From the NCBI GenBank assembly GCA_948470475.1, contig OX419344.1, positions 20,968,225-21,032,224 on the forward strand: a stretch of 64,000 nucleotides of DNA, given 5' to 3'. Made by a program: the position numbers and the translations under genes. Positions 1 to 14,500 of this stretch are shown here, in pieces (within the stretch, counting starts at the first letter, position 1; the number at the start of each line of letters is the position of its first letter). The notes under the pieces were generated by a model. That model worked only from the letters and a program-made list of their open reading frames with translations. It had not been told where the DNA came from and did no database searches. This DNA comes from Galaxea fascicularis. Lineage: Eukaryota > Cnidaria > Anthozoa > Scleractinia > Euphylliidae.

Positions 1-254
1 TAGAGGTTACGTATCAAATTTGTAGTAAACGGCATAAATAATCCCTTGAACAAGATGTCTCAACGTTTTCTTATTTTGTTTTTCCATTTCTAAGTGAAAC
101 GTTTGCACCATTCCCATGTATCTGTATCTGAAATTCTTTATCGGACGCATAAATTACGTGATGAACCGCATAAATTAAAAGCCCCCGTAAACATTTGACC
201 TTAAACTATTATGGTATTACTTATATATTTCTATATACAACGATCTGAAACTTA

Positions 255-260
255 TTTATT
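255..260 (-). terminator. Possible poly(A) signal of the RTK gene
   Basis: An AATAAA hexamer on the minus strand lies about 260 bases past the RTK stop codon. The sequence is AT-rich, so this could be chance. Confidence 0.35.
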
Positions 261-521
261 CGTTCAGTTCTCGAAGCCCCCGCAGAGGGGTTGTTTTTGA
301 AACCAAAATATCGGGAATTTCTGTACATACGTTTAAAAATATAATCAGTGCACATCTCTGTTATTCGTATCAATTGTCGTCCTTCACTTCTCTTTGACCC
401 TTTTTTTCAGAAATATTTTTTCAACACGCCTCTGGAACCAGGTCATCCTGGGAGTGAAAGGGTTAACGTTTGTAGACTCAGTTTGCGCTTATTTTAATTT
501 CTCCTGCTTGATGAAGCTCTC

Positions 522-581
522 TTAAGAGGGAGTAAAGTTCTCGTAGAGTCTGCCGTCATAGGCTTTGAGGTTTATGCAACT
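522..581 (-). CDS. RTK exon 22: C-terminal tail and stop
   Basis: A TTTCAG acceptor in phase 0 is followed by [19 protein letters not shown] and TAA. The tail is very short. YENF fits the pYxN consensus bound by the Grb2 SH2 domain (established knowledge), which makes it a plausible signalling site. Confidence 0.82.
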   Translation of the reverse strand, partial: SCINLKAYDGRLYENFTPS

Positions 582-1976
582 CTGAAACAGAAACAAAAAC
601 ACAAGTTTAAAATTCAACAAGAATTGCAAATTTTTAAATCCCTTTTCGTGATTTTGAAAATTCTAAAATTGCACTCGCCTTCAGGCTCGTGCCATTTTTG
701 AGAACTTTCAAAATCACTCGTACCTATTAATCACGAATTGTACTCAAGGTCGTTCGATTTCCTATACAATTTTCACGCGAAAAACCGATATCGGTTTTTC
801 AAGCGAATTTTAACGTAGAATTCACGAGTCACTGGCAGGTGATTAAAATCACCTGCCAGTTAAAAAGAAAACCAAGCTTCCTTCGGCCATTTTTTTTTCC
901 GATTTCTCGTGCTCATAAGCGTAGCGGCTTCTTTTAAAAGATCACTCGAGAAAGTCATAATTTAATTCAACGTGAAAATTCGGTCAGGTTATTGCTTTGT
1001 AAACGGAGACAATGGTTTTGAAAACATAGTTAAAACTTAATTGTTTCAATTGTGTCTGTGTTTGTATTCCACTCTTTATTACATCCATTTTGAAATCACT
1101 CGTCATTCATTAAATCTGATTGGCTCTCAACAGTACAATTTATTCCCAAATTGCACCATTTTATGCTCTAAATCACACCCTTTTTTTAAGCCCATCAAAA
1201 CTCAAAACTGGTTCTCCTGGAGTGAACATTTAATAAATATTAATATTGACAAAAAAACTGTGATTTCAAAATGGGTGTAATAAAGTGGTAATTGAACTTC
1301 GTGTTGTGCAATTTTGGTCTGAAATCATACTTGTGATTTGATTTCAGACCAAATTGCACTCCACTCAGTTTAATTACTATTATGAATACCTATTATGAAT
1401 ACCTATGCGATTCTACGTTGTATTGGTGTAAATGGCGCCTTTAAAGTATCTTTCACCAGATTTTATTTCATGAAAACACCACTAGGGCAGCCAGTTTTTA
1501 TGATCGAAGAACTAGAAAAGTGGAAAGAAAATGGTGATTCGTGCAGACTGGTGTGATTGGTCAAGTAATTATGTATCAAGGACACGTTCGGTTGTCATTT
1601 AAAAGTGGACGGGTTTACAGTAACCATGCAATCATAATTTGTTTTCCGTCTTCATTGCTCGTATTCTTTTGCTTGCGTCTCTACTGAATTGTGTTCCAAC
1701 TCTGATCTGACGTTGGTTATTTGTTCAGTTGGAAGTGATCGAAAATTAATGTTTAGTGATATGATATAAAAACATTAATATTTAGTACCTGTTTTTTCTC
1801 AGCGAGTTGCTTTAAAGTGTTGTGTAGTTGGGGAAACGTAGGTCGCTTGGTTGGGTTCTCATTCCAGCACGAAAGCATAAGAGCATACCTATAATATGAA
1901 TCATTGTTAATTAACGATTAGACCCGTAGCCCGCAGGGTCAATAGCTCATGCGGCGAAGCCGAATGGGCTATTGAC

Positions 1977-2007
<31 letters not shown>

Positions 2008-5000
2008 CTGTAGTATAACCCAGCTAGTCGGACAGAAAAGGCAATAATAAAGTTAGCAAATGCAAGTTGAAGAAATATTTATTTGAGAATAAAACGAAAG
2101 AAAGCGTGACGCTCGATTGCCACTCGAGGACTATTACTAATAGTCCTCTAGTAGCGTAGCCAATCAAAATGCAGGAGTTGCCTTAGTCCACTGGTTGGGT
2201 GATACTAAAAAAATTAGCTGATTATGTAACGCGCGCTTTTATTGGTTTCTGTGCCCTTCACGATTTTATGTATCAACATATAAACGTCATTATGGCGTGT
2301 GCGGTGTGCCACTTTATTTGTAGGCTCTTTTTTGGTAATAGAAGTAGGGTACAAGTGGTTTGTCACATCACTTGATCCAACCCTCTACAGGCAGTTTAGG
2401 TGTCCTCCTCTACTGAATGATGCGAAACTCTTGAATCCACTATTTGGACATTGAATTAACAAAGAAAATAAAACTATTTTGCTTACATTTCATTCGTTAT
2501 GTGTCTCGGTTTCCCCATCCTGTAACCAGACTCTAATCTGTCTATCAGCTCTAATACTTCCATGCCAGGATATGGATTGCCTCCTTTGGAAAGGAAATTG
2601 CCACCATTAGCAAAATAAAGTACTTGATCCACACCTACTTTGAATTTTAAGTCCTCACTCTACGTGTAGTGCTAGAAGTCTTTAGCGATCGTGTTTTGAT
2701 ATATATTTTTTTTAGTTACCCTGTTTTCACGTCCTCCCAAGGGTGTCATTGAAATCGTTATTCCCACAAGCTCAACTTGAAAATAAGAGGCGAAATACGA
2801 AAGTGTTTCGTCCACGTTTGCGCGGGCCTTACTTCATCGCCTGTGGACAACCTCGTTCCCACGAAGAAGAGAGACCCTGGGAACGAGGTTGCCCCTCTTG
2901 ATTGTCTTAGGAAAGACTATGATTTACTGGTTAAAAGTGACAGGGAGAGTGAGCGCAGTCAAAACGCTACGCTGCGGTATACGTTTGTCCTTTGGGTCTT
3001 ATTTTCCCCCTCTTTTGACATACAGGCCTAGGTCTTTGTATATTTCTGTCAACGTATTTGTGCCAAGGTGAATGCTGGATGTGACTGGTCAATGTTTCCT
3101 GGCGATTTGCTATCTTTCTGCTATCCAATAGCAATATTTTTAATGCCCAAAAAAGATAAGTAACATCCTGACGGTGAGGTGAGCCAAGGGAACCTTCAAG
3201 GGATGACCTGGCGAAATTATTTTAGTAGCTCCAAAGTTCAAACGTTGTTTCAATTTCAAATTTCCGTTTTAAATTCTCACGCGGTTATACAAGACAAAGA
3301 AAACAAAAATAATGCCTTGTGCATGCAACAGTCATGATTGGACTTTGGACCGTATTGTGCTTAAGTGTGCACGTTTCTAACATTTGTTGTTGTAGACGTG
3401 ATGTCAGAGGAACACACGGGCGATTCCACAATTACAAGTTGATTGTTCACAGAAACTATTCTGAATATGGCCCGAGAGATAAGGTAACTGGCTACATTTC
3501 TGCGTGGATCGCCAAAATTGTGCGAAACGGACAAGTCTGACAACCGACAGCAGACGGAACCAGGCAAACTTCAATAAGGAAATATGGTGTCTCAACCAAG
3601 TCATCAGTGGAAGAAGACACGCAAAGCAATGAAGGTAGAATCTTTTTCTGTTTCTTGCTGTTTAACTAAACATAGCCGCTCATGGTTCAGTAGTTACAAT
3701 GTTGGAAAATAATTTTGTTGGTCAGTTCGTGTGTTTTATGTTTGAGAAATTTTAGACGTGCCCATGCTTGTTGATTGCGACAACCTGACCGTGCGTGTCA
3801 ACTGAGGTTAGAATTAATGAAATTTCAAGTTTCAATCGATAATTGAACAAGAAGCACAACGAACTTTCACGCTGTTTTGCTGCCTAGCAACATCACTGCT
3901 TTCCGTGATGAAAACAGTGCAAAATAACACATAACCAAAGAGTGAATTTATTTGCAACGTCCGTTTTTCTACACAAGCAGACACACCTCGTCATCTTACG
4001 CACGCCGATAAACTGACAGTATACCGTCAGAAGCGTCTTCCGCATAAAGCTGAATGTTTTATGATATCCGACGATTTCCGAATATGTATATGAAACGAGC
4101 TTCTTCGGAAAATAATCGATTCCCTGTTGGGTATTTTATAAAGCGGCTTTGTGTTGGGTATGAACACTTAAGATTCGTACTTTCCATGTTATTTAGTCGC
4201 GCCTCAAGGCATTGTACGATTACCAAAGTAAATTGTCTTGATGTTTAAACAAATTCTCTCAAGTAAATCCATGCGAACTGTATGGATGACAAGAATAAGA
4301 TCATCTATGACGATACCCGGGCTTAATGGGTTTAGAAGTGATATTGTGGGAAGAAATCTCTGATTGCTCTAGTTACATCGCTGAGCCCCGATTTCGGGGC
4401 TCAGCGACCTAGCCTTTGAATGGAAACGAGGCCAGAGTTGACAATGTTTGATACAAACCTTCTTGGTTGTTTAGTGGAAGGGATGATGATATAAACCTAA
4501 TCAGAATAAGAAAGGAGTAAGGTTCGTATCAACGCATATGCAACTCCGACATTACCTCTATTCAACGGCAGTGCAACTCAGAGCACTGTACAACGGTCAA
4601 AATCTTCTTCCATTTTAATAATTGTCACTAGCAATCGCCTCTTAACTTACCCAAAGTGACGATCTCAAACAGGACCACTCCAAAGCTCCACCTGCCAAGA
4701 GCAAAACAAGCAATTAATTAATTTTTCGGTCTCTTCCGCCGCATGCTGATAATGTAGGACGAGATTGGGTGTTGACACATATCACCCACCAACAACTGTA
4801 GCCAATCGCAAAACCTATCAGTCTTGCTTAATAAACCCTAAGAGTGCTCGGCATCAAATTTGTCCCTCTAACATCAACTCTTTATGAAAGTGGTTGTGAG
4901 AATTAAGGACATGATGATCGCAAAAGATGAATTTACTTGATAGTTTGACAACTTCTTCCTACTACTTCTATAGGAAATGTGTAGGGCAACAAATGAGAAT

Positions 5001-8000
5001 TTAAATTTTGATCTTAGGATTTAAAGGGTTTACTTAAGGTCTCAGTATCTTAAAGCGTGGAACTTCCGCTTTGGATTACTGTGTGGCCATTCATAAGATT
5101 ACATCATGAATTTAACTGATCATGATGTCAAAACTCACACGTCGCTTTTGGTTGTGTATTGTCCATGTAGCAAAGCCTCGATAGCTGTCCACTTCACTGG
5201 TAGACGACCCTGGAGGCAAACGAAAAAACAATCAAAACTTTTCACTAATTCACGTACACAAGTTCTCTTGGTTTGACTTTCCACAGTATGTATTGACGTA
5301 AAGCGCCCTCTTACCCCGGTATTTTTCTGGTACATGTCCTGTCCTCGGATGTCTCTTGCCATCCCAAAGTCTGTTACTTTGCACGTCATATCTTCGCCCA
5401 ACAAAACATTCCTAGCCGCTAAGTCACGGTGGACAATCTATAAACGAATAACAAAATTCTGTTTCGTACTACGTTAAATTTTATTTGGGGAGTATACTCC
5501 GAGAATCAGGTCAAAATCACATTATTACCTTCTACTCCTTTACAACAAAAGAGAAATGCATCTCCGTTTTCAGTAGAAGGGGATGTAATGTTCACGATCT
5601 TTTTGTATGGAAGGATACTTAGTGATCATAACTATGCTGGTATTATTTTGACCCTGACCCTGCCAAAACGGTACAAAGCCACAAAACGAAAGCCCCAAAA
5701 TATCACATAATCACCCCTTTCTTTCACAATTTATCTGTGTTTATGGTGTTCAGTAAAACGTTCACAATGGACAGTTTTCTATTATTCTCGCCTACATGTT
5801 GTTTCCAGACGGTTAACAAACCTTTGCTGAACTCAGATAAGCCATTCCATCAGCGATTTCCCAAGCAAACTGCATCAATTGTTGGGAGGTGAGACTCCTT
5901 CTTGGGAGATGGTCTATGCTGTAGTAATCATCTTCTAAACCGCGTTTCTTTCTTAAAAAACCCAGCAAGTCTCCATAAGGTGCAAACTCTGTGATCACGC
6001 AAAGGGGCTCTAGGAAAAAAGTAAAAGGTCCTTTAATGAATTTTCTACTGGTTCACATGCCCAGTCCCCTTTTCAATATCCATATCTCTGGGGTGAACAG
6101 ATCTCTATTAACACCTTATATGCAACAGCCCCTACAAAATGATGACATGTCATGTGGTTTCGACTTTCCAACGACTTATGGTAGAAACAAATACAACGAC
6201 AAAGGAACGAAGAAAAATAGCGAAGTGGAGAAAATGAAACCAATGTTTAATAGGGATAGGGATACCTGATTCAGTTATGCAGCCCAATAACTGTATCACG
6301 TGTTTATGAGGTGAAAGGTCCTTCATCACCTTGAGTTCAGACAACAAATCCTTGCGGCAAACTTCATTTGCTACTCCTGCAAGTGAAATTTATTTCCCAA
6401 ACTTAAAAATAATATATTTGTTATTTAAATGATTTATTGTTCCATTAATGAAATAGTTCATTGATAGATGAAAGAGATTCTTCAAATCTGAGAAAGGTTT
6501 TGTGTGACAGAACTACCGAAATGAAAATGACAATTAATTTAATTTAAGTAATTACTAAGTTCATGATTTGATATTTCAAATCTGAGGCAGACTTTAAATA
6601 ATCCAAATACCGCAAGTAAAATATCTGGTCGCTGAAGAACCTTATTCTGGTTCGTTTAAAACTCGGCCAAAATCTCATGCACCTTCTCATTTGACAGTTC
6701 TCAGTTCTTGTCTTTGTAAACGCAGTGAGCCTTGTAACCGCTGTCATTTCCAGAAACAACTTTACCATGGTACCTTTGTACCAGTTGTCTGGTAAGGCAA
6801 AATTACCAAGCAGGGAGGAGGAGAGGGGGGGGGGGTTAAGGTGGGGGAGTCAACTACGAACAAACATGTCATGTCAGTAAGTTCTTGATTGACGCGCTGT
6901 TAGGGTAAGGGTTGTGTAGCGCGATAATCATACTTTAACTTACCACTGTCATTTAAAGTTTTCACTGCAACGGGTATCCAGCCTCCATTCTCGGTAATAT
7001 TCAAAGCGAGACCCCGCTTAACAAGTCCATACTCGCCACGGCCAATTGCCCCTTGGAGCTGAAGTCTGTCACGTGAGATTTCCCATTGGTACTTGGGAGT
7101 AATAGTTGAGTACCCACTCGGTGCTGGGGATGGTCTCTTTACGTTTGGATCACCGTGAATTAGTTGAGAATATACATTGTTGGGGAACATTCCAAGTCCA
7201 GACGCTATCTCTCTATGACCCAACGTGGTTGGTTTAACATGCCCGACTTTCATCTCTTTCGCTGTTTGTTGTACTTGCAAAGTCGAATCTAATGGTGTCT
7301 CGTACAAATTGTATCCCGGGAGGGAACTAAGTTTTTGATCGAGACCATTGCTCAAACTTTTGTCGTCATCTGTAGTGAAACCATGGTTAAACTTCATCTC
7401 GAGAATCTCTGTTATCGTTTCGTAGTGATTTGCGACCTGTAAACAAGTGGAATAAAAAAGTTATGAGTTTTATAAAAGTAAAACTCCAGGTTGACAACAC
7501 TTGCGTGAAGCGCGACCCTCAAAACAGCTGTAATTATGTTCGTTTTATATTATGTATGTTTTGTTGTCTTCTTATTACATCTCAAATTTAACTGTCTTTA
7601 GTAAACCAAAGGGAATTATAACTCGTGTTACGTAGCTTTTTCACATGCTTATAATTTAATGTTTTGTTGCTCACCTTTGTTTCTTTCACTTCATCCATTG
7701 TTACTGACGACTCGCTATCTCTGCTGAAGAAAGAATACAACAGACGAGAATATCAATCAGAAATTAATGCGGATATTATTAAGATAGAAAATACCTGGGA
7801 AACATCGGTACTTAAATGATATTCTTCGACTGAGAAGAGGGGTTGGCGAAAGACGCTCCTCAAGTTAAGTAAAGATGGATTATTTGGCAGCTCAAGAATG
7901 CAAGGCTCGTAGAAAAATGTGTCAAATGACTGAAACTGAATTTTATGCGCCCATAGACGCGTTGTGTTTGATCACTCATCACTCCAGACACTGTCTTTTG

Positions 8001-11000
8001 GATTTTAAACATTTATCAAAATCACTGATCACCGCTTATTATCGAAACCAGTCAATACTCACTTATGAAACTGTCTTGGTCTTCTAGGTCGGGGTTGCCT
8101 CCGACAGCAGTGTCCAAGGGCAACTGAAAGTAAAAATTATCTTCCTCACTTATTCCATCTCACAAATTGTTGGCGTAAGGGTGAACTTTAGTTGCCGAAA
8201 CAAACAACAAGACGAGCTTTCGAGTCAATGATAGGTCCAAGCGGTTGCTCCCATATTGGAAAAAAAGCGAAAAGGTTCATGCTATTGGCTAGGGGAAGAA
8301 GTGGATATACGGCAAATGTCATAACTTACTCTTTTGTGAGGCTTTCCATAGCATAAAGACCACAGCTGGAATAGCAAAGGCCGTAACGACGATCCACAAG
8401 GGAGCAAAATAAGCAAAACTGTTCGGGGAATTTTCCTGTTGTTCAGTTGCACCTGATCCGCCTTTCTCCACTTCTAAGAGAACGACCAAAAAAATAACAT
8501 TGTCAGTAAGGGTTAAACTGAAGGGAGACAACTGGTTATCAGTCACTGACTTTCTTCGGTGGACCTGCTTATTATGCTGTGCTAAATGGGTCTAACACTT
8601 GAGTATTCAGAATGAAATTTGAACTGTTAACATTAGGGAGAAAGTCACTGCGTGCATTACCTTCCTGTTGTACTGTTTATCATGCTGAACAAGGAGGGTG
8701 CAATGAGCTACAGAAGCTTTTTAACTGTCACAGGCCTGCACTACAACAGAAATGAACTACAGAGGCAACCTTATATATCGACAGTCGTGAAAATGGCGAA
8801 AGCTTAAACCCCCTTGGGGTCGAGGCGAGCTAACAAAAAAATGATATTGAAATAAGCAAGGCAACTACATTTTAGAATTGTGTTATCAGAATAACTCCTT
8901 TATTCGCTTTACCACTTCATTCACCAATCGCACCTTGTTTAAGAGTGGGGTGCTCTGTTAGAGAGGTTTTGGTGTCCGCTGTTGGGCTTACGCCTGCGAA
9001 AGGAAAAAGTGTTCATAAGGTTTTAAAAGGTCATTTGTATGATGTAAACAAATTGATGACACGTGCTGACATCTTGAAATAGTTTATAACTGACTGAAGA
9101 GAAACTTTAATAACATAGCTCTTTACTTCACTTATTGCAAGGTGTTTCATGATGCTTACCCTTTGTTGTAGCAGGGTATGTTGACAGCACTTCAGTTCCC
9201 ATTGTTGTGCTAATTTCTACAAAGAAAGACAAAATACCAAAAAATCAAGGAAAAATTGACGTTCGGTATAACTTACACCACGAACTTAGCATAATTTGCA
9301 TAGTGGGATTTTCCGTGTGAGAAATGTCCTTCCAAAATTTTTCCTAAATTGTGATTGACCTACAACAGGTCTTAATTAAAATGGGTGTTGTCGTAATTCA
9401 CTGAGTCACATGTCAGACTTTTTGAAACTCCTATTTCGTTTCGCTTGTTTATATTCTAGTTATTTATGTTCTACTACATGAAACATAAGCTATAGGGTGT
9501 GTTCCCTTGACGTCGCGGCGGCCATGTTTGACGGGGAGCAAAACAAAGGAATGGCGGCCATGTTGGACGAGTAAACCAGTCTTCTGGGAATTGAACCCTA
9601 TTTTTATGCGAAATCTTCTTTTTGTTTCAACAAAACCAATATGGCCGCTGGTCACGTGAGCGAACACCCTCTTTAGATCGCTTTCACATGACGTCAGGGC
9701 GGCCATCCTGGTGTACCAAAAAAGGAACGGCGGCCATATTGGTGTAGAAGGCAACCGTCTGGGAAGAGAACTCATTTCATTGAACCGATATGGCCGCTGG
9801 TCACGTGAGTGAAATATAATCGTAGTTACCTTGAGGCATTTTCGCAGTTTTAAAATGTCTTTCCAACCCGTAAAAACTGTGGCCATATCTATTCCACGCT
9901 GAGACAGCTGCGGTGTAGTTCTGGTTCCAATTTAGATCTAAAGAGTACGTGGTTTCTGTCGTGTTCCAGGTGCTCAGCCTTTCTTTATGATGAGACCTAT
10001 TACTAGCCGGTGATACCCAAACGGATATGATGTAAAACTGGATAGGACTTTCACCACTGTATGGTTTCATCCACTGCAGTACGCATCGTTTTCCATAAAC
10101 AGTAATGTTTGTTATGGATGGCGCATCAGGCGGACCTAGAAAGAGAAAAATTATAAATATACAAAGTTCGATTGACGGCCCGTAATAACACTACAATATT
10201 ATAACCACTGCCTGTTGAAACGCATATTGTTCCTTGGTACCTAAATGATCCCTTGCGCTCTGCCAGCTTTGGTTGAAACTTTGCTTGAAAAGTAGTTGCT
10301 TTTAGAAAAGAGGTCCATTGGGCTGATCTCCCTCGTGAGGTAGGGTCATGGAACCATTGACCCACCCGATGAAATTTCTCTAGATTACCCTGACCCCATT
10401 CAAGATCTTTAAGCAGTCTTGTGCAACTCACATTTCTGACATCGCTGCGGTTACGTAATATTTGTTGTAGTTATTATTTGGCCACCAGAGGAAGCCATAG
10501 GTCGTCGGAGTAGCAAATGCAAATGTATATCGTATAACGTATGTTCTAAAGCCATTTAATTGAAAATAACACAATGGAGCAAAGACAACATAACGAGAGA
10601 ATACGTCACCTGCTAAAAGAGTTGTCGCAGTGATGTTCGCTGTTTCCCCAAAACCAACCTCGTTTCGTGCCTGTATTACAACAACGTATGTCCGGTTTCT
10701 GGCTAGATTTTTGGCAACTAGGGAAGTTCTTCCAACTGCGGTATACTCCTCCCTGAGAATGGTACCATCGAATATTTTTATGGTGTAGTCAAGTATTTTG
10801 ATGTTATTGACATCTCGGAGCGACGAGTTCCAGGTCACATTTAACGCTAACACGAGTGGAAAGATCTTTATAGTAGGCGCTCCTGGTGGGTCTGAAAAGA
10901 AAGAGCTCAAAATTTCAGTTTGTTTGCAAAGCAAGATTAACAGTTCGTAAAATGATATTGCCTAATTCAGAAGCAGACAGCTTTCTAAACATTGGCCCCG

Positions 11001-11479
11001 ATTCTCCTCTTTCATCACAAATTATTTTCAAACAGACCAATATGTTAAATTCCAGTCTCTAACCTGCCTCAAGCGTTGTGAAATTTTGGCTCCTAAACCT
11101 GCCGTAGCCATCTTCATTTCTTGCTTGTACCTGTACTATGTATGTCCTGTTGTGCCTTAGTTCTTTAACATACAGGTTCAAAGAATATATTTCCCTAAAT
11201 TCTCGCTGTTGTTGTGTGTTAGTATCTGTAAGTAGTACTCTGTAATCCAGTATCTTGATTCCTGTATCGTCATTCGTTGAATTCCACGATATGTTAACTG
11301 ACATTAAACTTGGTACTGTGGTGATAGAAAGAACTCTTGGAGGATCTGCAAAAACATAACTGTAGGTCAATATCTCAAGGAGAACTATAGCTTTACGAGA
11401 ATGGGATGACAAACTCCACAGGCCACGTTATAGAAGTCTAGTACAACTATAACGCACTGATTGATTGATTGATTGATTA

Positions 11480-11518
<39 letters not shown>

Positions 11519-14500
11519 GAGCAACCATTAATTAAAGGCTCAAATGCACTGCTTCAGGTCATTAATAGAGAAAAGAAAGAAAGGTGAAATGTAAATAAGG
11601 AGATGAAAGGTGATTGAGTTGGAAGAGACTAATTAAATGAAATTAATGCTCTTTAATTTTCTAAAAGTAACAAACTGTGGAGTGATTGAACTAATATAAT
11701 ACAGGGCATGAGAATGCAGGAAATGATTACTAACAATTAGTCGAGTTAATATTAACCAGTGAGTCAACGAGAGATAACAGACTTATTAACATATTTACGG
11801 AAATGCAAAACAATCGTGGGTTTACTGACCTGCCTCCAGCGTCGAAATAGTGACGTTTGCAGGGTTCCCATAACCAGCAACATTTCTTGCTTGTAAAAGT
11901 ACGACATAGGTTCTGTTGTGCTTCACATTTCGAACAGTATAGTTGTTTTCTTTAATGCCACTTTGCACTTGGATCCTATTTTTGTTCTCATCTAGTAGTA
12001 CTATCCGATAATCTAAAGTGGGAGATCCACCTTCGTCACGTGACTTGTTCCAGGTTATGTTGATCGACAGCATAGCTGGCTCTAGTTTGCAAAACACAGG
12101 TGGACTAGGTGGAACTGAAAATGAACCAAAATCGACAATAAATTTTATCGAGCTTGTAGTCTATTTCTACAGGGTTTCATTGCCGTCCATAATCTTTCCG
12201 TTTCCGTTTCCGCTTCTCGCGTTCAAACGCATTTTGAGGCAACTCCAGCATCGTTTTCTGATAAGACTCAAAATGTTTTACGTTTGAAATGAAAGCCTTT
12301 CCTATCGCAGACCCTTCAAAGAATGACCCTTGTAAACTTAGACGCGAGTACTCTCCCAGTTTTACGCCCTCCCAAAACTAAGCCTTTAGACTGCAACAGC
12401 TAGCTGCTTTGCGCTGTTGAGTGGCTTAGTGTTGCAAGCTGTTTCTGTCGTCTTTCCGAATTCACTTTGTTACTCCAGATCCCTTCCAATAGCTATCTCA
12501 CTTGTGCAAGATGCTTTATTTAGAAGTCCGGAAAAAGAAGAAATGAAATAAGACAAATCTAATAGCATGCAGTACATGGTGATGATGGTGGTGGTGGTGG
12601 TGATGATGACAATAGTGATGATGGTGATGGTGATGGTGGTGGAGGTGGTGGTCGTGATGATGGTGGTGATGGTGGTGATGGTGGTGGTGGTGGTGATGAT
12701 GGTGTTGATGGTGGTGGAGGTGGTGGTGATGGTGATGGTGATAGTGACGGTGAGGATGAGAGTGACGGTGACGGTGATGATATGATGACGATAAGCAGCA
12801 AAATCTGTTTACTCACGGAGTTGTTTCACTGTTATATTATGCCACGCTGTTCCTTTGTCATTGGTAGCTTTGCACGAGTAACGACCAAAGTTGTCCGTGG
12901 TTTTTGGCGTTAAGATTAGCATGCTTACATCTCGTGTAGTGTTCAGACCGGCAAAGATCTGTCTGTTGTCTTTAAACCATGTGAAATTGGCAGCAGGATT
13001 TGCATTTACAACGCACTTTAAACTCGTTGTGTGGTTCAGCCAAGATTTTACTTCGATATGTGAAGAGGAAGTGGTTTTAACGTAGGGCCGATCTGAAAAC
13101 AAGGAAGCAAACCGGGGAAGTTGAGGTTTCGTCACTGGTCTTCCTCCAAGAATTACCTTACACATTGACTTGTAATAGTCCCCTTTTTGGCACTGGGTTT
13201 AAAGAATATAATAGATCTGAACTTCCTCCGTCACAGCCCGACCTCACCCCCCCCCCCCTCCAATACCACTGCCAATAATTGATTTCCTTTATCCCCTCCT
13301 CTTTTCATTGCAGCCTGTACGCATGTGCAGATGACTCCAATTCAGTTTCACATACGTTTGTTTTACGCGCAGTCTGTTGCGTTTCTTCTTCTCCTTCTTT
13401 TTCTTGAACACCGAACACTAGAATTACAAGAAGTATCTACAATTACTTACATCGCACAACTCTCACAAGAGCGCTATAAGAGTCCATTCCAGCCCGGTTT
13501 TTCGCTGTACATACATAACTACCACCATCCTTTAGTTGAATGTTCGGAATTGTCAATTCCGTCGTCGTGTTACTTCTTTGCAGTAGCACACCATTGTTCG
13601 TCCATTCTATGTACGGTGTGGGGTCGCCACTTGAGTCGCATAGTAATTTTACGTCTTCGCCTTCTTCTACGTCTATGATCGCATTTGATCGCCTTGTAAT
13701 TTTGGGTGGAACTAAAAAATATCATATATAAAGGATCCCTTAATGCTGGATTATTTTCGTTTTTCTGAATAGGGTTTTGACCTAGCTTGTCCATGCGATT
13801 TCACCTCGAGTGTGAAAGCCACTGTGACGTAGATTTAGCCAGAATTTGCTTTGATTGTACTAGTTCGTTTCAAGTTTACAGTTTGTAAATTTAAACCAAA
13901 AGCTGTTGAGAACTTTGAGTAGTACTGTGGGGGTGATTAGAGTGCTGCAGACAGCAGTTGCAGTTGCGGTCCCAACTTAATGTTCTGTAGATAAAATCCT
14001 AAAGTGGCATGAATTTCAAAGATAATGACAAAGTACTTTTGATAAACGCCGTGCAAGTTTATCATTTTTTTAATTTTCGGCGAAAAGCCGTAAGTATCAC
14101 CAATCATGCTTTTTGCTTTGTTGCCCTCTACGATCGAGCCCGGTAGTTAATCTTTTCATTTAGTAGACGACAAATGTTTTGCTATGCTTCTTACTGTCTT
14201 CTTCCTTTTGTTTCTTTACTTTCTCTTTTGAATAAGTAAGCACTGTTTGCTCGTTATTTGTTAGGCAAGAGAAGTCAATGATTTGAGGTGAATCTTACCT
14301 TGAATGACGAGATTGATGGGACCGCTTTTGAAGTCGTCGCCATAAATTACTGCTGTGCAGCCGTAGGTGATATGCGCATCTGACCAGGCCACATTTCGTA
14401 ACACAAATTCCACGCTACAATTTTTTTGGTTGATAGCTTTGGTAACTCTCAGCCTGGATTGTAGAGAGCGTGGCTGAAGATACCTATTAATCGAAACAGT

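Noticed and set aside
7795..7829. A possible 35-nt RTK exon between exons 12 and 13
   Set aside because: It has splice-like edges, but including it puts exon 13 out of frame with a stop; skipping it gives a consistent frame.
9464..9886. A 140-residue minus-strand frame
   Set aside because: It runs through two MITE copies and out of RTK exon 8 in the wrong frame.
12559..12816. Pro/Ser-rich frame on minus and Val/Met-rich frame on plus
   Set aside because: Both are read-throughs of the trinucleotide microsatellite.
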